Assembly: GCA_002633005.1 (NCBI GenBank)
Contig: NMRA01000171.1
Location: 602,669 to 666,668, forward strand
Direction: 5' to 3'
DNA: 64,000 nucleotides
From: Phoronis australis
Taxonomy: Eukaryota; Phoronida; Phoronidae
The position numbers and the translations under genes were made by a program. Under the pieces are notes generated by a model. That model was given only the letters and a program-made list of their open reading frames with translations. It did no database searches and was not told where the DNA came from. This document shows positions 36,060-49,224 of this stretch, piece after piece (positions within the stretch are counted from its first letter, which is position 1; every line of letters begins with the position of its first letter).

Positions 36060-39000
36060 TGTCTGAAATACCAGTCCTAGATTTTACTGTGACTGTGACC
36101 CTCCTGTGTTTTGTATATGAGTACAAAGTATGTAAGCCATTCCCTATTGTTTTAAAAGATCTGTGTCTCTTGACCCAAAGGGAAGTCAACCTTCGAAGCC
36201 AGAAAAATCCATTAATAACCCAACTCGTCAATTATAATACATGTACCAACTTCTTTCTTGTACCTGTCTTGCACTGCATATGTGCGAATTTAAGCTGGTG
36301 CGACTATATACTAAATAATTCTTTTTGCAAAGAAAATGTGTTTGCGTTTTTAAATGGGCATGCTCCAAAGTTTCGCCTAAAAGCCCAGGCGGTTATCCTT
36401 TGTATTTTAGTATTTCTTAAACTGAGTGTTTTTCGCGTTTTCATTTCCATTCTTCGTAACTGAATATACTTCAACACCTGTCATTTTGTAACAGATAAGT
36501 CAAGTTTGACTAGCGCAATATTCTAAAAATGTGGTCATTAATTTTACAAGGAGTTTCATTCCAAACAGCCTATTGGCTCAGATTCACATACATAAGTCGC
36601 ATCGACCTCGATACGAACTTTTACGGCAACTATGACACAGTCGGCTATAGGATATGAAGTCGACTAAAATGTGCACTAGACAAACTTACGTGACAATCCT
36701 ACAAGTGAACCACCTCCTAGACACACCTATGTAATGCAGAATCTTATTCGTATTATGTTGGGTTTCGTAGATAGGCCCGCTTTATCTCCAAATGTTTCTT
36801 TTCGCATGCTTTATTTCTCAGAAACTGTCACATTTGCTACTCATTGCAGAAGATTGTTAGTTTCAACAAAACCTACGCATTTATTTGATTTTTCGTTATT
36901 GTTGATGATCTCTGTACAACTTAACTCATTCCGTCCGCTTTGTTAAGTAAGCATAAACATGTTTAATTCATAGTTTAGTTTCGATTTTTTCATTTTATTT
37001 AGCTTCCGTATTGATTATGTGCTTGTTGCTATCACAGTTATTTTACCATTCTTGTATCTCACGCTAAGTTTATTAAAAATAAAACACGCCTGAAACATAT
37101 ATTGTATTAATCGCTAACTAGCGTTTGGAAGGAACTTCCTGCCCTTGGGTGGCGTTATCTCAACAACTAAATTGACGGAACACTCTTTATCTCAACCACT
37201 AAATTGACGGAACACTCTCTGGAGCAACATTATAAAAGGCGGACAGTGCTACAAAAACAACATTAATGGATATCTCGCTTGCAGAACAAGTAAAATTCGT
37301 TCTCTGTTAACGTGAATAAAACAAAACCGAGACTAATTCACACAGAGGTTTTCGCTTTTTGCCCATTTTACGAGGAATGTTTCTCCATTGTATCGGAAAC
37401 ATTGGTAATTCAGGTTGCATAACAATAACCAATGAACTGAGAAGGATAGAAAGACAAAATAACTTTACACGTGCATAGCAGAGAATAAACCTCAAATCAT
37501 CCGAGACAATGCACCTCCGTGGACAAACTGAAAACTACGCAAGTATAAGAAGGAAGAAGATGTTGACTGGAGGGTAACTGGGCGGTTATATGGTAGAAGT
37601 CGCCGCACCCTTTCAATTGGAAATCTATGAACTGTTTCTTTTTGTTATAAAGTGTTCTGTAAGTCTTTGTTGTGATCACAATGTGTACAGTCGGTACAGG
37701 TACAAAAAATCGACTCCTTTGTGCTTTTATTTATCTTACACTACGTTTATTATGCTTTTGTGTCTTTGGTGTTAATTATTTACTAGGTAGAATTAACCCG
37801 CAGTGATTGTACGAGGACGCGTTTGCCTAAAACTGTGTCTTCATCTCGAGATGGACTATGTATAAACCAGGGGTTAAAATAATCCTCCAAATCCCGTAAC
37901 GGTTGTTCGTGTTTAAGATGAATTTTCATCCACGACATAATACCATATTTGCGCGACCTCTCTTGTTGCTGGAGGTGAGTGGACGCAGCGGTGCCGGGTA
38001 CGTATTATCCCCCGATATTGATTTTCATTGTGCGCTTAACTCGAATCCATTCACAGTGTTTCAACAAACATTCGTTTCATGAGACCTCAGCACAAATGCC
38101 CTAGTCAAATACATTCACGTTGTTAGCGACATGATTGACTGTTAGACTTTGGTATCAACTCATCAAAAAAGCTCTTTACGTACTTAAGCTTGTGTTTAAC
38201 AACGTGTAGTAATGCAATGTGTACGAGCTTTATCTACAAAATATTCCGTAACGCTGACCTCTTTACAACGAGCAATGATTTTAGTCTGTAGTCCATTCAG
38301 TGTCGGAAAGAAACTTTTCACCCGTGAAACATTCATGGCGCATGTCAAAAGAGCTTTTTTAAAAATTGCATTAAAAAAGTGATCACGATGAAACTGATCA
38401 AATGGGGTCGCGAATCACTAAAGGCATATCGTTGTGAAATTATGCTTCTTGAAAAACACATTGTACGTTGAGTCGGCCCACTTAGATCAGTATTGCCCTC
38501 GGGATGATCCTGTGGATTTGTTTGGCAACGTGCGGGGCTTGGAGTGCCGGCTTGCCGACACCATACAACTCCGCGTTGCGATGGTAACAATCGCTCAAGC
38601 ATGCTCTGATCACCTGAGTTTAAAATGTCACTCTGATAGTGTTGGTAATAAATCACTTCAGTGTACACGATGCGGGAACACAACACAACATCTCATTACC
38701 AAGCGCGAAGGTTGGCACATGCAGAAACCGTGGTAGCCTTGGTCCGGTCGCCAGCATGTAGTCAGCTTGGTGTGAACTAAAGTGCAGATAGTTGGTTTCT
38801 AACTATCAACTTCCCTATTTGGAAACTTACTGAGTTGACAGGTCCGTTTTTGCTAATTTCGCGTTTAAAACGACTTATTCGGAATTCAGTTATAAAACAC
38901 TGGTTGCTTGATAGTTTGGAATCAAAGAATTCGTAGTCTAACGTAATAATGCCTCAATAAATGCACATGTATCGCTGCTGCTCAGCAAAGCGAGTTTTCC

Positions 39001-39540
39001 ATTATATGGACTTCCCTAATTCGTGGACAAACCGATTTCATTAAACTTATTTGAAATTCTTCCTTCAAAACTTTTTCAAACATGGCATTATCACAGATTT
39101 TATTGAGTGCATATTGCCGACCGCGGCCGCAACCTAACTGCGCGTACAGCGCTCCCTATACTTTAATTGCACTCTAGTCCAAATGCTTTACACAGGCAAT
39201 TTTGGTTAATCAAAAAAGATTTTATGTGAATTCATATCAACCATTTCTCTGAATGGTGATTCGATATGATATTATATGGTATTGATGGTTGGTTTAAAGA
39301 TGGCATAGACTCATTAAATTGTGAATACGCAAATGAAGTAATAATTTACAAACAACTCCTGACCCTCCAGTGTGCACGAAACCATCCGAGATCCAGTTAC
39401 CATTACAATATCGAGAAAGTCTCGTTTGCAAAACTATTTTTATGTAAATGAGTAAGGTAATATTTCATCGTTACCTAACAAGAGCAGTTTTTATTACTAT
39501 GGGCCACATGTTTATGTGTGGACGCATTATGCCGTCATCT
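36060..39540. other. Intergenic between the TPPP paralogues; no gene seen
   Basis: Contains short ORFs in all frames, including a 100-codon plus and a 113-codon minus ORF overlapping at 38.4-38.7 kb in a GC-richer patch. Neither has splice or family support. Confidence 0.4.
37155..37218. repeat. 32-bp tandem duplication
   Basis: Two copies of a unit containing CTAAATTGACGGAACACTCT. Confidence 0.88.
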
Positions 39541-40212
39541 CCCTTCCTTCCGTCCGTCCGTCCGTCAGTCCGTCCGTCCGTGCGGCGTCCGCTGCTCTAT
39601 CTCCAAAACCGATGGACGTACTTTCATGAAATTTTGCGCGTTTGTTTCTTTCAAGAATGGGATGGCATGAGCGAACTTTCGGACGGATCCGACTACCGGT
39701 GTGCCCCCTAGTGGCAATTTTAGTTTTTTACGTTTACCTCTCTGTCTTCAAAGGGCCTCAACGTATTTTCATAAAATTTGGCATATAGGCATCTATTAGT
39801 GAGATGATGCTATCCTCCTATTTAAGGATGGATTCGACTTAGTTTGCGCCATCTAGTGGCCATTTTGCTGTTTTCAAGTCTGTTTTTCGACGTCCACTGC
39901 TTTATCAATCAAACCGCTTTAAGGATGATGTGTGTTCTTACTATGAAGAGGACGACTGACGATGATTTTCCGACGATTTTGACTACTGTGGCGCCTCCTA
40001 GTGGTAGTTTTGTTTTGTTTCAGGCGATCGAACGAACGCTGTGCCCTACTGTGGCAATTTCATTTTTTTCCGTTTTCCTTCGTTTCTTTGAAGTTCCTTG
40101 ACATATATTTATGAAATTTGGTAAATAGCTTTTTATTAAAGAAACGACGACATGTTCCCGTTTTCAGATGGATTGGACGTTTTTGCACCATCTAGTGGCC
40201 ATTTTTATGAAA
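39541..40212. repeat. (CCGT)n tract followed by ladder of about 144-bp modules ending in CTAGTGGC
   Basis: A CCGTCCGTCCGT run starts the block. Modules follow, each with TTCATGAAATTTTG or TTCATAAAATTTGGCATATA, a GATGATG-like middle, and an ending such as GCGCCATCTAGTGGCCATTT. Such endings occur near 39709, 39853, 39997 and 40190. It looks like an interspersed repeat with internal tandem structure. Confidence 0.7.
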
Positions 40213-42579
40213 CAAATAAATAACCCTAGAAGCATACTGTACCGTTTGCGATGCATTCGCGTTGCTCTTGTTTGTTTATTTCACTATCAAATAACAATTG
40301 CTTAATATTTAGACTTTTTATATGTCCACACTTGTTTTTAGATCAGTTGAAGTGCTTTCTTTAAAACCACAATTTAATTACAGATTATTTCTTTTCCTGA
40401 TTATATTTGGTCACACAGTTCTCCAGGAAGTCACTAGGTGGCGCTTTCTACAAATTTAAATATTCACGGTTTTAATGAGACATAGCATCTTCAATGTGAT
40501 ACTGTGCTTTGGTTATCACCAATCGTGAATACAACCATTTTTGATGTGGAGTAAAGAAACAGATGCAAGATTATCTGGAGATACGCTGTTCAGCGATAAT
40601 TACTGTTCCCGTGACTTGTGTTTGCTATCTGTGGATTAGTACAATGTGATGTAGACGGCCCATCAGAAGGCCTGAGTCTTGGTTGTACATTGATTTCCTG
40701 TGAGCAAATGTCCTACTGGTTATTTACCACAGTCTGATGTCTGTGTCGGTCATTCGTATTTGCTTATTGAATACAAGAACGAAAAACGGGCTGCGTACGT
40801 CACTTTCACACCACGACAACGGTAACACGATAAAATGTTTCACCGAAATAATCAGGGCTCTGTATTTTTATTAAAGATAACATCAACAACAATTGATTCC
40901 CTATCAGGCTAAATCCAGGGATTGTAAGTCGAACGTAAAGGAACCAAAATGCCAATAATCATTTTTTACTGTGCAAGTTTCTGTTACCAAAAAAAACTTG
41001 ATTCAAATTTACAAAACTCTGTAACAATCCCTCAATTCAAAATAGGATATCGCCACAGTTAATTTTTGATAAACGTACGCGTCATTCTATACGGTATTAG
41101 TCAATTCATTTTTAACCTTAAGTGTGACCGAATCCTTGTTTTCGACCGTTTTAACTGGTTTTTAATTGAAACTAGACAAGATTTTACAACTTTAGAAAAG
41201 TCTTGTTTCACAACCAATTTAGTTAGAGATTCTTTACAGTTACAGCCAATAAAGTTCCAGACAAATTTACATTGCTTATTGTAACCGTCCATTGTGCGTA
41301 TGCCGTTGTCCATTTATGAACTGGAATCTCCTAGGATCCAGCAACGTTAACTAAGGAAAAGATAAAAGATGGCGAATGGGTCATACCACTATTTTGAAGG
41401 GTATCACCGTTTCCAATACGTGTTCAAACCTTTTCAACAGGACATTTCACATGACGTACTGTACATTTAATGGGCATATCACGTGACATTCTCGTGTTAT
41501 AAACTGGAGAGATATCCAAAAATTGGGATAAATTTCACTCTGACTATGTCTTTCTAATTCGCTCATGGAGAGCTACAAGAGGAGTTTATTTTTGTTTCAT
41601 CCAGTTTCCTAATATGTACATTTATTGCAAGCCCAATAGTCATGAGTTATAATTCTTTGCATCTGTTTATTCATCTGGATAAAGGATAATATCCGTCGTC
41701 TAATCTTTAAAAATCAAATCTTTATCAACCAAACTGGTTCTTACGAGTTCACTCGTTTAACAGAATTACATTCATCCTTAACCAATAGCGGTAGTCGTGT
41801 ATTACAGGATATAGCTCACTAATGCAAACAATATATGAATTGCAATAACGATATCTATACAGCCGGAATAAAAACTTAGTCAGATTCTCTAGGAAAATGC
41901 TGAAGTAATGACATTTTAATCCTACTCTACCATTGTCTGGAAAGTTAGGAACTTGAAAAGATATATTAAGAAATAAATTTAATCTAAGTGAATCAATCAT
42001 TCAATAAACAATCGAATACGAAATATGCATAGCACCTCCAACTGAGTTTCAGTTACAACTTTTCATGTACAGGAGGAAGTACGTCGGGAAAGAGTTCCAG
42101 ACATAAGCTGAGCCAATAGGGAGCGCTCGAACGCGACAAATTCATATTGGCATACTGTTTGGTTGCATACAAAATAAGTTTCAACTTAGGTTTGGCTATT
42201 ATATATTCAGCCCATACATCTCTTGATTGTTCAGACAGTTTCTTTTATACCAAATTCATTAAAATTTGACCGTCAAGCTCCTTCTAACAACATAGTTATC
42301 TCACAAACATATTTTTAGTAATTCTATCGCAACTTGAAGTCACGAGCTTGCTCCTACGTCGCATCATATTTTGTTTCAATCTATTACCTGTAGAAACAAA
42401 TTTCAAATCCTCGGCATGAGCGGGTGAAAATCTATTTATCCCTAAAAATCGCATATCTACGCAAGAACCAATTCAAGTTTTAAAAGTTAGAAATCATGAT
42501 CTCAGTGAAAATCAAATGATCGTCATTCCCCTTTATAACCCTGGCTGACTACACAAAAGGGCCATTACCGCCTCGCGTG
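40213..42579. other. No gene seen
   Basis: AT-rich interval upstream of TPPP-2; short ORFs only. Confidence 0.45.
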
Positions 42580-43157
42580 TCATCACTGACTGACCAGAAG
42601 TCGCCTCTTTCTCCTCCGGGAAGGTCGTTAGGACTCGCCGAGCAGGTTTTATCGACAGGAAACAGTGAGTAGTTTTATAATTCACGTAGCAATTCTTAAA
42701 TCATGTCACAGAGAAGTGTATGGGGGAGCTATACGTTTTAACAAATTAAAGTTCACTGACATTCCTTGTCATAGTTCGCAGAACACGGCACACATGTCAA
42801 GCGACTAAGTAGCCTCTAAGTGTTTGCCTTTCTGAGTGTGAAGTCTTCGAAAGTAACTAAGAATACTTAGTTTTAGTTCTATTTTTAAAGTTGCCAATGT
42901 TTCGCCTTTTGACCTTGTCACTGTAAATGTCTTCAAATGTTATGGAATAAAAATTATTTCACACTCGTTTTGTATGATTACGTGACACTATTTGGTGTTG
43001 GCTAGAGCTGATTTAGTTATAGGACATTTTGGCATCTTCAACAAAAACTGTTTTAGTGAATCTCTTTTTTGTTAGTGCAAACAATCGATTGGCTTAATGG
43101 AATTGTTTTCTGCGACAGAAATGGACGTAGCTTCATATCGTTTTAGGACCGTGCGAA
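42580..43157 (+). promoter_or_regulatory. Probable promoter, non-coding first exon and 5' UTR intron of TPPP paralogue 2
   Basis: A CG-rich 5' exon-like stretch ends at 42664 and is followed by the donor GTGAGTAGTT, identical over ten bases to the one upstream of paralogue 1. The acceptor GTTTTAG ends at 43146, so the intron would be about 480 bases against about 1.8 kb in paralogue 1. The start of transcription cannot be placed from sequence alone. Confidence 0.4.
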
Positions 43158-45502
43158 ATGGCAAGCTATGACAAGGCGGAGTTGGCCGCCGATTTTAAGA
43201 TTCGCTGTTCGTTTGGCTCGTATGACGAACCAGCAATGACCATTGAGGACGTAGACAAATGGTTTAGGGATGCTAAAGTGTATGGCAAAAAGTTAACTTC
43301 AACGGACACAGAGGTCGCTTTCTCATTGCCTAATGTCAAACCAGACAAGAATGCAAGGTTTGTCGAAGCTAACGTACTAATCAACGTGTTTACATCTGTG
43401 GCGTTTCCGCGGAAATATGTAAGCCTCCCAATGTGTTGGAGAGAAAATTATAGTTTGAGATTAGTGTCGTCAGCAAAACCAAGAGGAAAGTGGCAAAAAC
43501 AGAATGTTGAGGCTGCAAGATGCGAATGTTTTAGTTTATCAACCTTGAAGGGGAGAAGTCAATAAATAATGTAGAGAAGTGTTGGGCGGTGGACAAGACT
43601 ACTCATATTCTCATTTTCCCTGCAATGGAACCTACGTTTCTTCACAGACATAAAGGGGTTGGGAGAGACAACGAATGTTCGCATGACCATCACCAATGTT
43701 AGGTTCACACAAATGGAGAAAACTTCAATTTTTACTTTTCGCCAGAAATGTATTTTAAGTAATCGGTGATATGTTGGTCGATAACTCGCTTTGAATCAAT
43801 CCACAACTGCAATGATCATTTCAATACAATCATCAATAACTATCCGCTGGTCTCCAGCCAAGGGACACAATAACTCTGGTTTTGACAGATGATCACATGC
43901 CGCTTCCTGAAGTTAGCAGATTTCATTTGTGAATTTATTCGATAATCGTTGTAAATGTTTCTATCACAAATCTTCGCCATGATAAGTGTTCGCTGGTGTT
44001 GCAGGAGAATTAACTTCAAACAGTTTCTGGAACTTTGCCACGAATTGGGAAAGAACTATGGCGATGAAAACGAAATGATAGCTACCTTGATAAAAAAACA
44101 CTCGAAAGGAACAACAGTAAGTACCCGACCCGTCCGAAGAGAAGAGGGAGCCATCACATTAATCCTTACAATAACCTCTTTTCTTATTCCTTTCCTCTCA
44201 TATACATGGGCGGCGCAGCACTGAAAAAAGTGGGGGGCTAAAGCCCCCTCAGCCCCTTTGTGGTGCACCGCCTATAGACCATGTGAAGCGTAGCGCTGAA
44301 AAACGTGGGAGCTATAGCCCCCCAGCCCTCTATGCTGCGCTGCCCATGAATTATGACCTTTCAGTGACAGTGCAAAGCCCCTCGTGACAGTTCTTGATTG
44401 CCAACAGCTTTACGTATGATAGAAGACCATTCAAATTAATGAAGAGCAATGGTCGCCCATCTCCAGCTGTGTGGAGCCTGGCTTCCAATATATATTACTC
44501 GCGTGACCTAGACGTGAGAATAGACACGATTGGGATATTTTTATGATGGTAATTAGCATTACATGGTGTCCCCAGTGTAGGTGAACACTTTTCAAAAGCA
44601 TATTGTGTTTAACAAAACCGACCAAAGTGGTCCACTTCCATTCCTTTCAAATATGTAACATTTTTCCTATCACATGACGCTAGTTTTAGGAGTCTATATA
44701 GCATGCTGTACAGCAAGAGTAGACAAAATTTCAAGCGACGTGTTTTCTAAGATTTTTAGACGCCATCAAAATTTCTTGGTTCAGGGTCTCCAACAAGTGC
44801 GCGTTTTCTGACCCAGGGATTTTTGAAGCCGGGACTCAAGTCCCTAGTGTTGACTGAGAATTATACAAACTGGAGTCACAAGGGCTGAAAAGAATAAATC
44901 AGCATCACTCATGATTTCACTTTGACATTATATTGACAGATCTATCACCAGAAGCAAGCTTGCATTTGCAGATCGGGCACTTCTCCATTCATAACAGTCT
45001 TCTGGAAACTTTCGTAATTCGGATCATTGTCAAATCAGAAAATACGAAAAATTTCAACCCGCGAGCACTCATCACGCTCTGTCCCATTCAGAATTAAAGT
45101 CTGACAGCCAGTGATATATCTCGGCAAAGTAGTCCAAGCACACTCGTCAGATATTTGTTTCTAAGAATTTTTGTCATCGAGCTGAGTATTGCATAAACCT
45201 GGATAAGTTTGACTGTTGCTTGACGTCAAGCGCATTGTTCAACAATAGCAGCGTGACATGTGATAAACCGTCATTGTTGCTATCTAGAGTGTAACTTTTA
45301 TGCAATCGGACCCACATCAATAGTTGTGATTTTCCAGTGTATTAGCGAAACTGGAGATAAACGCGTGGTGGATACTTCAAAATACAACGGACCGCACAGG
45401 GAGCGCTTTGACGAATCTGGTGCAGGCAAGGGACACGACGGCCGGTCGGATTTTGACGCAAAAAGCCAGGCTGGATCTGGATACGTGGGCGGATACAAGT
45501 GA
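43158..45502 (+). CDS. TPPP: Tubulin polymerization promoting protein (p25-alpha family), paralogue 2, short C-terminus
   Basis: Second member of the tandem pair, presumably a microtubule-binding protein like its neighbour. Coding exons are 43158-43357, 44005-44116 and 45338-45502, GT/AG, with the same phases (2, 0) as paralogue 1, giving 158 residues. Matching blocks: VDKWFRDAKVYGKKLTSTDT in exon 1, RINFKQFLELCHELGKNYGD in exon 2, and GPHRERFDESGAGKGHDGR in exon 3, which keeps the GxGxGxxGR signature. The protein stops right after YVGGYK, so it lacks the GTYD-type tail of its neighbour and of vertebrate TPPPs. The start ATG follows an acceptor (GTTTTAG, ending 43146) by only 11 bases, in the context GAAATGG. 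An unspliced reading of exon 1 would continue to 43565, but the GT at 43358 and the exon homology argue against that. A small inverted-repeat element sits in intron 2. Confidence 0.94.
44205..44348. mobile_element. Small inverted-repeat element with two internal hairpins, in TPPP-2 intron 2
   Basis: The ends read CATGGGCGGCGCAGCA and TGCTGCGCTGCCCATG, which are inverted. Each half contains a block of the type GTGGGGGGCTAAAGCCCCC or GGGAGCTATAGCCCCCCAG, a self-complementary hairpin. It resembles the CATGCG family in starting CATG and in its G/C hairpins, but the sequence is distinct. Confidence 0.65.
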
Positions 45503-46275
45503 AAAGCAACTTGGACTGTAGGAGAATAGCTTTTATTTTATTAGAGTGAATATTTAGCAGAGTCTGTGGGTTTCTTCGTTGATTGTTGGGTTAAATGTGT
45601 AGACTGCTGTTGTAATTATGGTTCAATTACGTCACTCTTTACCACGCCTAATCTTTACAATTTGCCCATTTGGGTAACGTTGATCACTGAAAACGGTGAG
45701 CAATCGGAACAAAGTAAATATTTTGAAGCAACAAGCTCCACACATAAAAACGTGTAGTAAGTGAACACACATGAAATCATGAAGTCCTGCATAGAATCTG
45801 TTATTACTCGCCTGCTTTGAGAGCTCTCCAAGACGCTCAGTTGATTTGGGTGCCAAGATAAAGGCTTAGAATACAAGGAATTGTTCAATTGATCTTCCAC
45901 AACTTGGTCAAAAGCCTTTAACTGCGCACGACGTGTTCACAAAGATATAGAAAGTCTGCAGAACGTTTGGATTTATCTGCCAAAGGCACTTTCCAGTGGA
46001 AATAGCTTTGTTGTTTAGGACTGACATAGTTGGAAATGGCGTTTTTGTTTGGATTAGACTCCATAAGTTAAAAAGGGTACGTTTGCTGCAATGAAAAACG
46101 TATACGACATATGAGTCAGGTGGTTGATTTACTCCGAGGTTTAACAAAGCAAACAGATATACTCGACGAAAATTTAAAGTCATTATTTTCCTTTTTTTAC
46201 CTTGGGTATCGATGTTATGGCCATTACTATTATAATTATTTACTTTTGTGTGGTGGTTGACTTTTATTTAAAGGC

Positions 46276-46281
46276 AATAAA
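46276..46281 (+). terminator. Candidate polyadenylation signal of TPPP paralogue 2
   Basis: AATAAA about 775 bases after the stop codon of paralogue 2; the first canonical hexamer I found on this strand. It would give a moderately long 3' UTR. Confidence 0.4.
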
Positions 46282-46289
46282 ACTATTCA

Positions 46290-48980
46290 ACTAAGGCCAA
46301 AATTTATTGTTTATTGGATTTTTTCATAAAAAATACAAGTGGAGAAGGGAAAATAAATATAAAATATCCCAAGTTTGTGATTAAGTTCTTGTTATTCCAA
46401 GGCAGAGATTTGTGAACGGAGAAACAGCTCTGAAAAGTAGTCTTTTGAGTATAATCCATGGCCAGAATGTTTTTCGGATAAGTTTGGTAAACATTCTGAT
46501 GATCTAAAAACAAACAATACAACTGGATTGTAGTCAGACTAACCCTAAGCGTTTTCACGATCCAAAGTTCGATAGCAAACGAATGAACCATCCCAGAAAA
46601 GCATTTTTGTTCTTGGCAAGTAGTATTTTTGTTCTCCGAATCTTTTTTAAAAAGAATATAGATGTTAATTAAAAAAGAGCAATGTATTTCTGAAATTCAA
46701 AAAATCAAAATGGTGGACCAGTTATCCAGGTTTAAAAAGTAGCCTGTCCACTCGTTACCCGCAGGATTGACGTCTTGTTTGTCCGAATTTAATTAAACGA
46801 ACAACAACTTTTTATCTTTCGACATCTGATATAAATACATGCGGCACTTTCCCGGTGTCTTATAGTTTACTGGAGAGATAAGTTACTAACGAATAGCATT
46901 TTAATTTATCTCATTGCTGTTTCCTTGATTCTGTGGTACGGCAATAGTTGGGGTTATAAATTAGATACTCATTCAAATCATCATAGTACAGCTTTGTAGC
47001 ATGTTTGTTGTGTTTTATCGTCATTAGTGGTACCCAGAACACTATTAAAACTAAACAAATTGACAAGTAAAATCAATTTGCAAAACCTCAACGCGATCGG
47101 ATGAGTCTTCGAGTGTACACAGGGCAGCGTTTTGTCGCTTATGCCAGAAAAATGAAGCTTACCGATGGACGAATCGAATAGTTCATCGAGAAGTTTCTCG
47201 GTAGTTTGTTGGGAATTTTGCTTCATCATTTAATCACCGCTTACTACCAACATGTTAATGTAGTGCACCTTCCATAAATTTCCATAATGTGGGCGCGAAA
47301 ATAAAAATCAATTTCTCCTTCACTGTATATAAGGGTAGGTGATGCTCGTGCTGTTGAACTGACGACTGATTAAAAATTCAATGCTTTTCAATCACATCTA
47401 TCATCATCATGTATCCTTAGTATAAAAACCACAGTAATGGTAATGTTGATGTCTTGATCTCCATAATAAAGGTCTTACGCAAATATTAATGAATTCCATT
47501 TCAATGTATAATCCGGTGACAATGTGTATCTGAAGTAGAATACATATTTGCTTCAATCAACTTGAGAAAGTATTAAACATACTATTTCCGCTTCATTTTT
47601 GTTAAAAACTTCATGAAAAGAATCTTTACGCAAACAAATTTATTCCAAACCTAAGCCCAAATAATACTCTTTCGATATGACATCGAATTTTTTCATAATA
47701 AACTGCATTTAATATAGATTTTTTAGCTTAATTTTCATTTTTTGGTGTGGTGCACCAAGAAAAAATGGATGCCGGGCGAAGTGTCAATCGAAACTCGAGT
47801 GTCTTGCGGAGGTCGAATGTGACTGTGAACTTGGAATACCCGAGAAAACGTGACGTCTTCACTCAAGTAATCATGTCCACGTTTCTATAATTCTTTGACG
47901 GGTAAAATGGGTGATCGTGGGACCAATAATTACAAAAAGTTCTCTACACTGAAAAAAAAATCACCGAGGCGTCATTGTGGTAACCCGTTTTCGGAACGTA
48001 TGGTAGGTTTATTTTACCGACTAGCAATACGCAATAAAACTTATTAAAATCCTTGGTGTCTTTGACTGAGTGTTTTTACTGTTTTATCTGTTCAGTCCTC
48101 GGTTTAGTCTACTGTCTTGGATTAAGTTGAGCAGAGAAGCCAAGTTACATGTCAAGCGTTTCCCGTGTAAGAGTAAATGGACGGAAGAGTAAGGGCTGTT
48201 GAAACCAATCAAGATTTTTTGACAGTTGTGCACTGGCCGGTTGTCAAATGATTGCAGTTATGCCATTCCCAACATATCTAGGATTGTCACATACTTGCCT
48301 TCCTGAGAACACTATGGCTTAGGATGTGATCAATATTGGACTATTGGAGCAATGCAGATTTTTTCAGTAAAAGTCCAACCAAGACTTTGTAAGTATTTAC
48401 AAGTAGTATAATAGAGACCATAGTTACTGCAACAATTGTCTTCCATAGAAAGAAAATACAAGTCTTAAAATTATTTCACTTGTGTTCGCAAGTTATTGTT
48501 GTCCTGCCTACAAGAAAATGTGATATGGGTACAAATGAACATCTTTGCAACAATCGCTTTAAAATATTATTAAAAATGTACAGATTTGTGTTGTTGAAAA
48601 AAAAAGGAAATTTTGCAGTTTCGTGCTCCCAAAGTGAAGCTTTTTGTGAGAAACTTTGTCAGGGCCCACTTTTGTAGGAAATTTGGTCAGAAAATGCACC
48701 TTTTTGTAGGGAAATTGACAATGAAGTCATTCTTCTGTGTGGCCAGTCCATTATAGCTCCCAGTAACAATTGGATGAGTAGGAAACAAGGTCAGTAACAA
48801 CTACCAAATCAATTCACGATTCCCTAGTTCTGAATTACTTTTTCACCAGTAATTCAAAATAAACTGTAGTGGTTGCAAAGTAGTAAATAAAAACGAACAA
48901 AAAAGTACAAAGAAAAAATTCATTTAAGGTTTTTATTATAAAAAATAAAGTAATCCAATTATTTCTTAATAATTCAACAT
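46290..48980. other. Intergenic between convergent TPPP-2 and COG4; no gene seen
   Basis: AT-rich; short ORFs on both strands with no support. Confidence 0.45.
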
Positions 48981-48986
48981 CACATT

Positions 48987-49224
48987 CATGTGCGCACCCA
49001 GCCTAAAAATATAGGGGGGCTCGAAATTTTCAGTATGTGGAGCTTTTACTGAAAGAAAACGGGGACTAAAAAAAACGGGATACTACGTTCAGACCTATGA
49101 ATTGTGCATTCGCCCCGAATTCCTGTGGACTTTTGTCTCGTTTTCTCGGACTTTTTGTTTCTCTGAGGACCTTTTTACCAACTTCACCAAATGGGGGGCG
49201 AGGGCCTCCCTGGGTGCGCGCATG
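48987..49224. mobile_element. MITE of the CATGCG family, copy 2
   Basis: Starts CATGTGCGCACCCAGCCTAA and ends TGGGTGCGCGCATG, giving a clear inverted repeat. Flanks ACATT and ACACT are a near-match 5-bp duplication. Shares TGAATTGTGCATTCGCC and CACCAAATGGGGGG with the other copies. Confidence 0.8.

Noticed and set aside
38345-38736. Overlapping 100- and 113-codon ORFs on opposite strands
   Set aside because: No splice sites, conserved motif or family; GC-richer patch explains the open frames.
43358-43565. Extension of TPPP-2 exon 1 to a 135-codon ORF
   Set aside because: The frame after 43357 has no TPPP similarity, and a GT donor in the phase used by paralogue 1 lies there.
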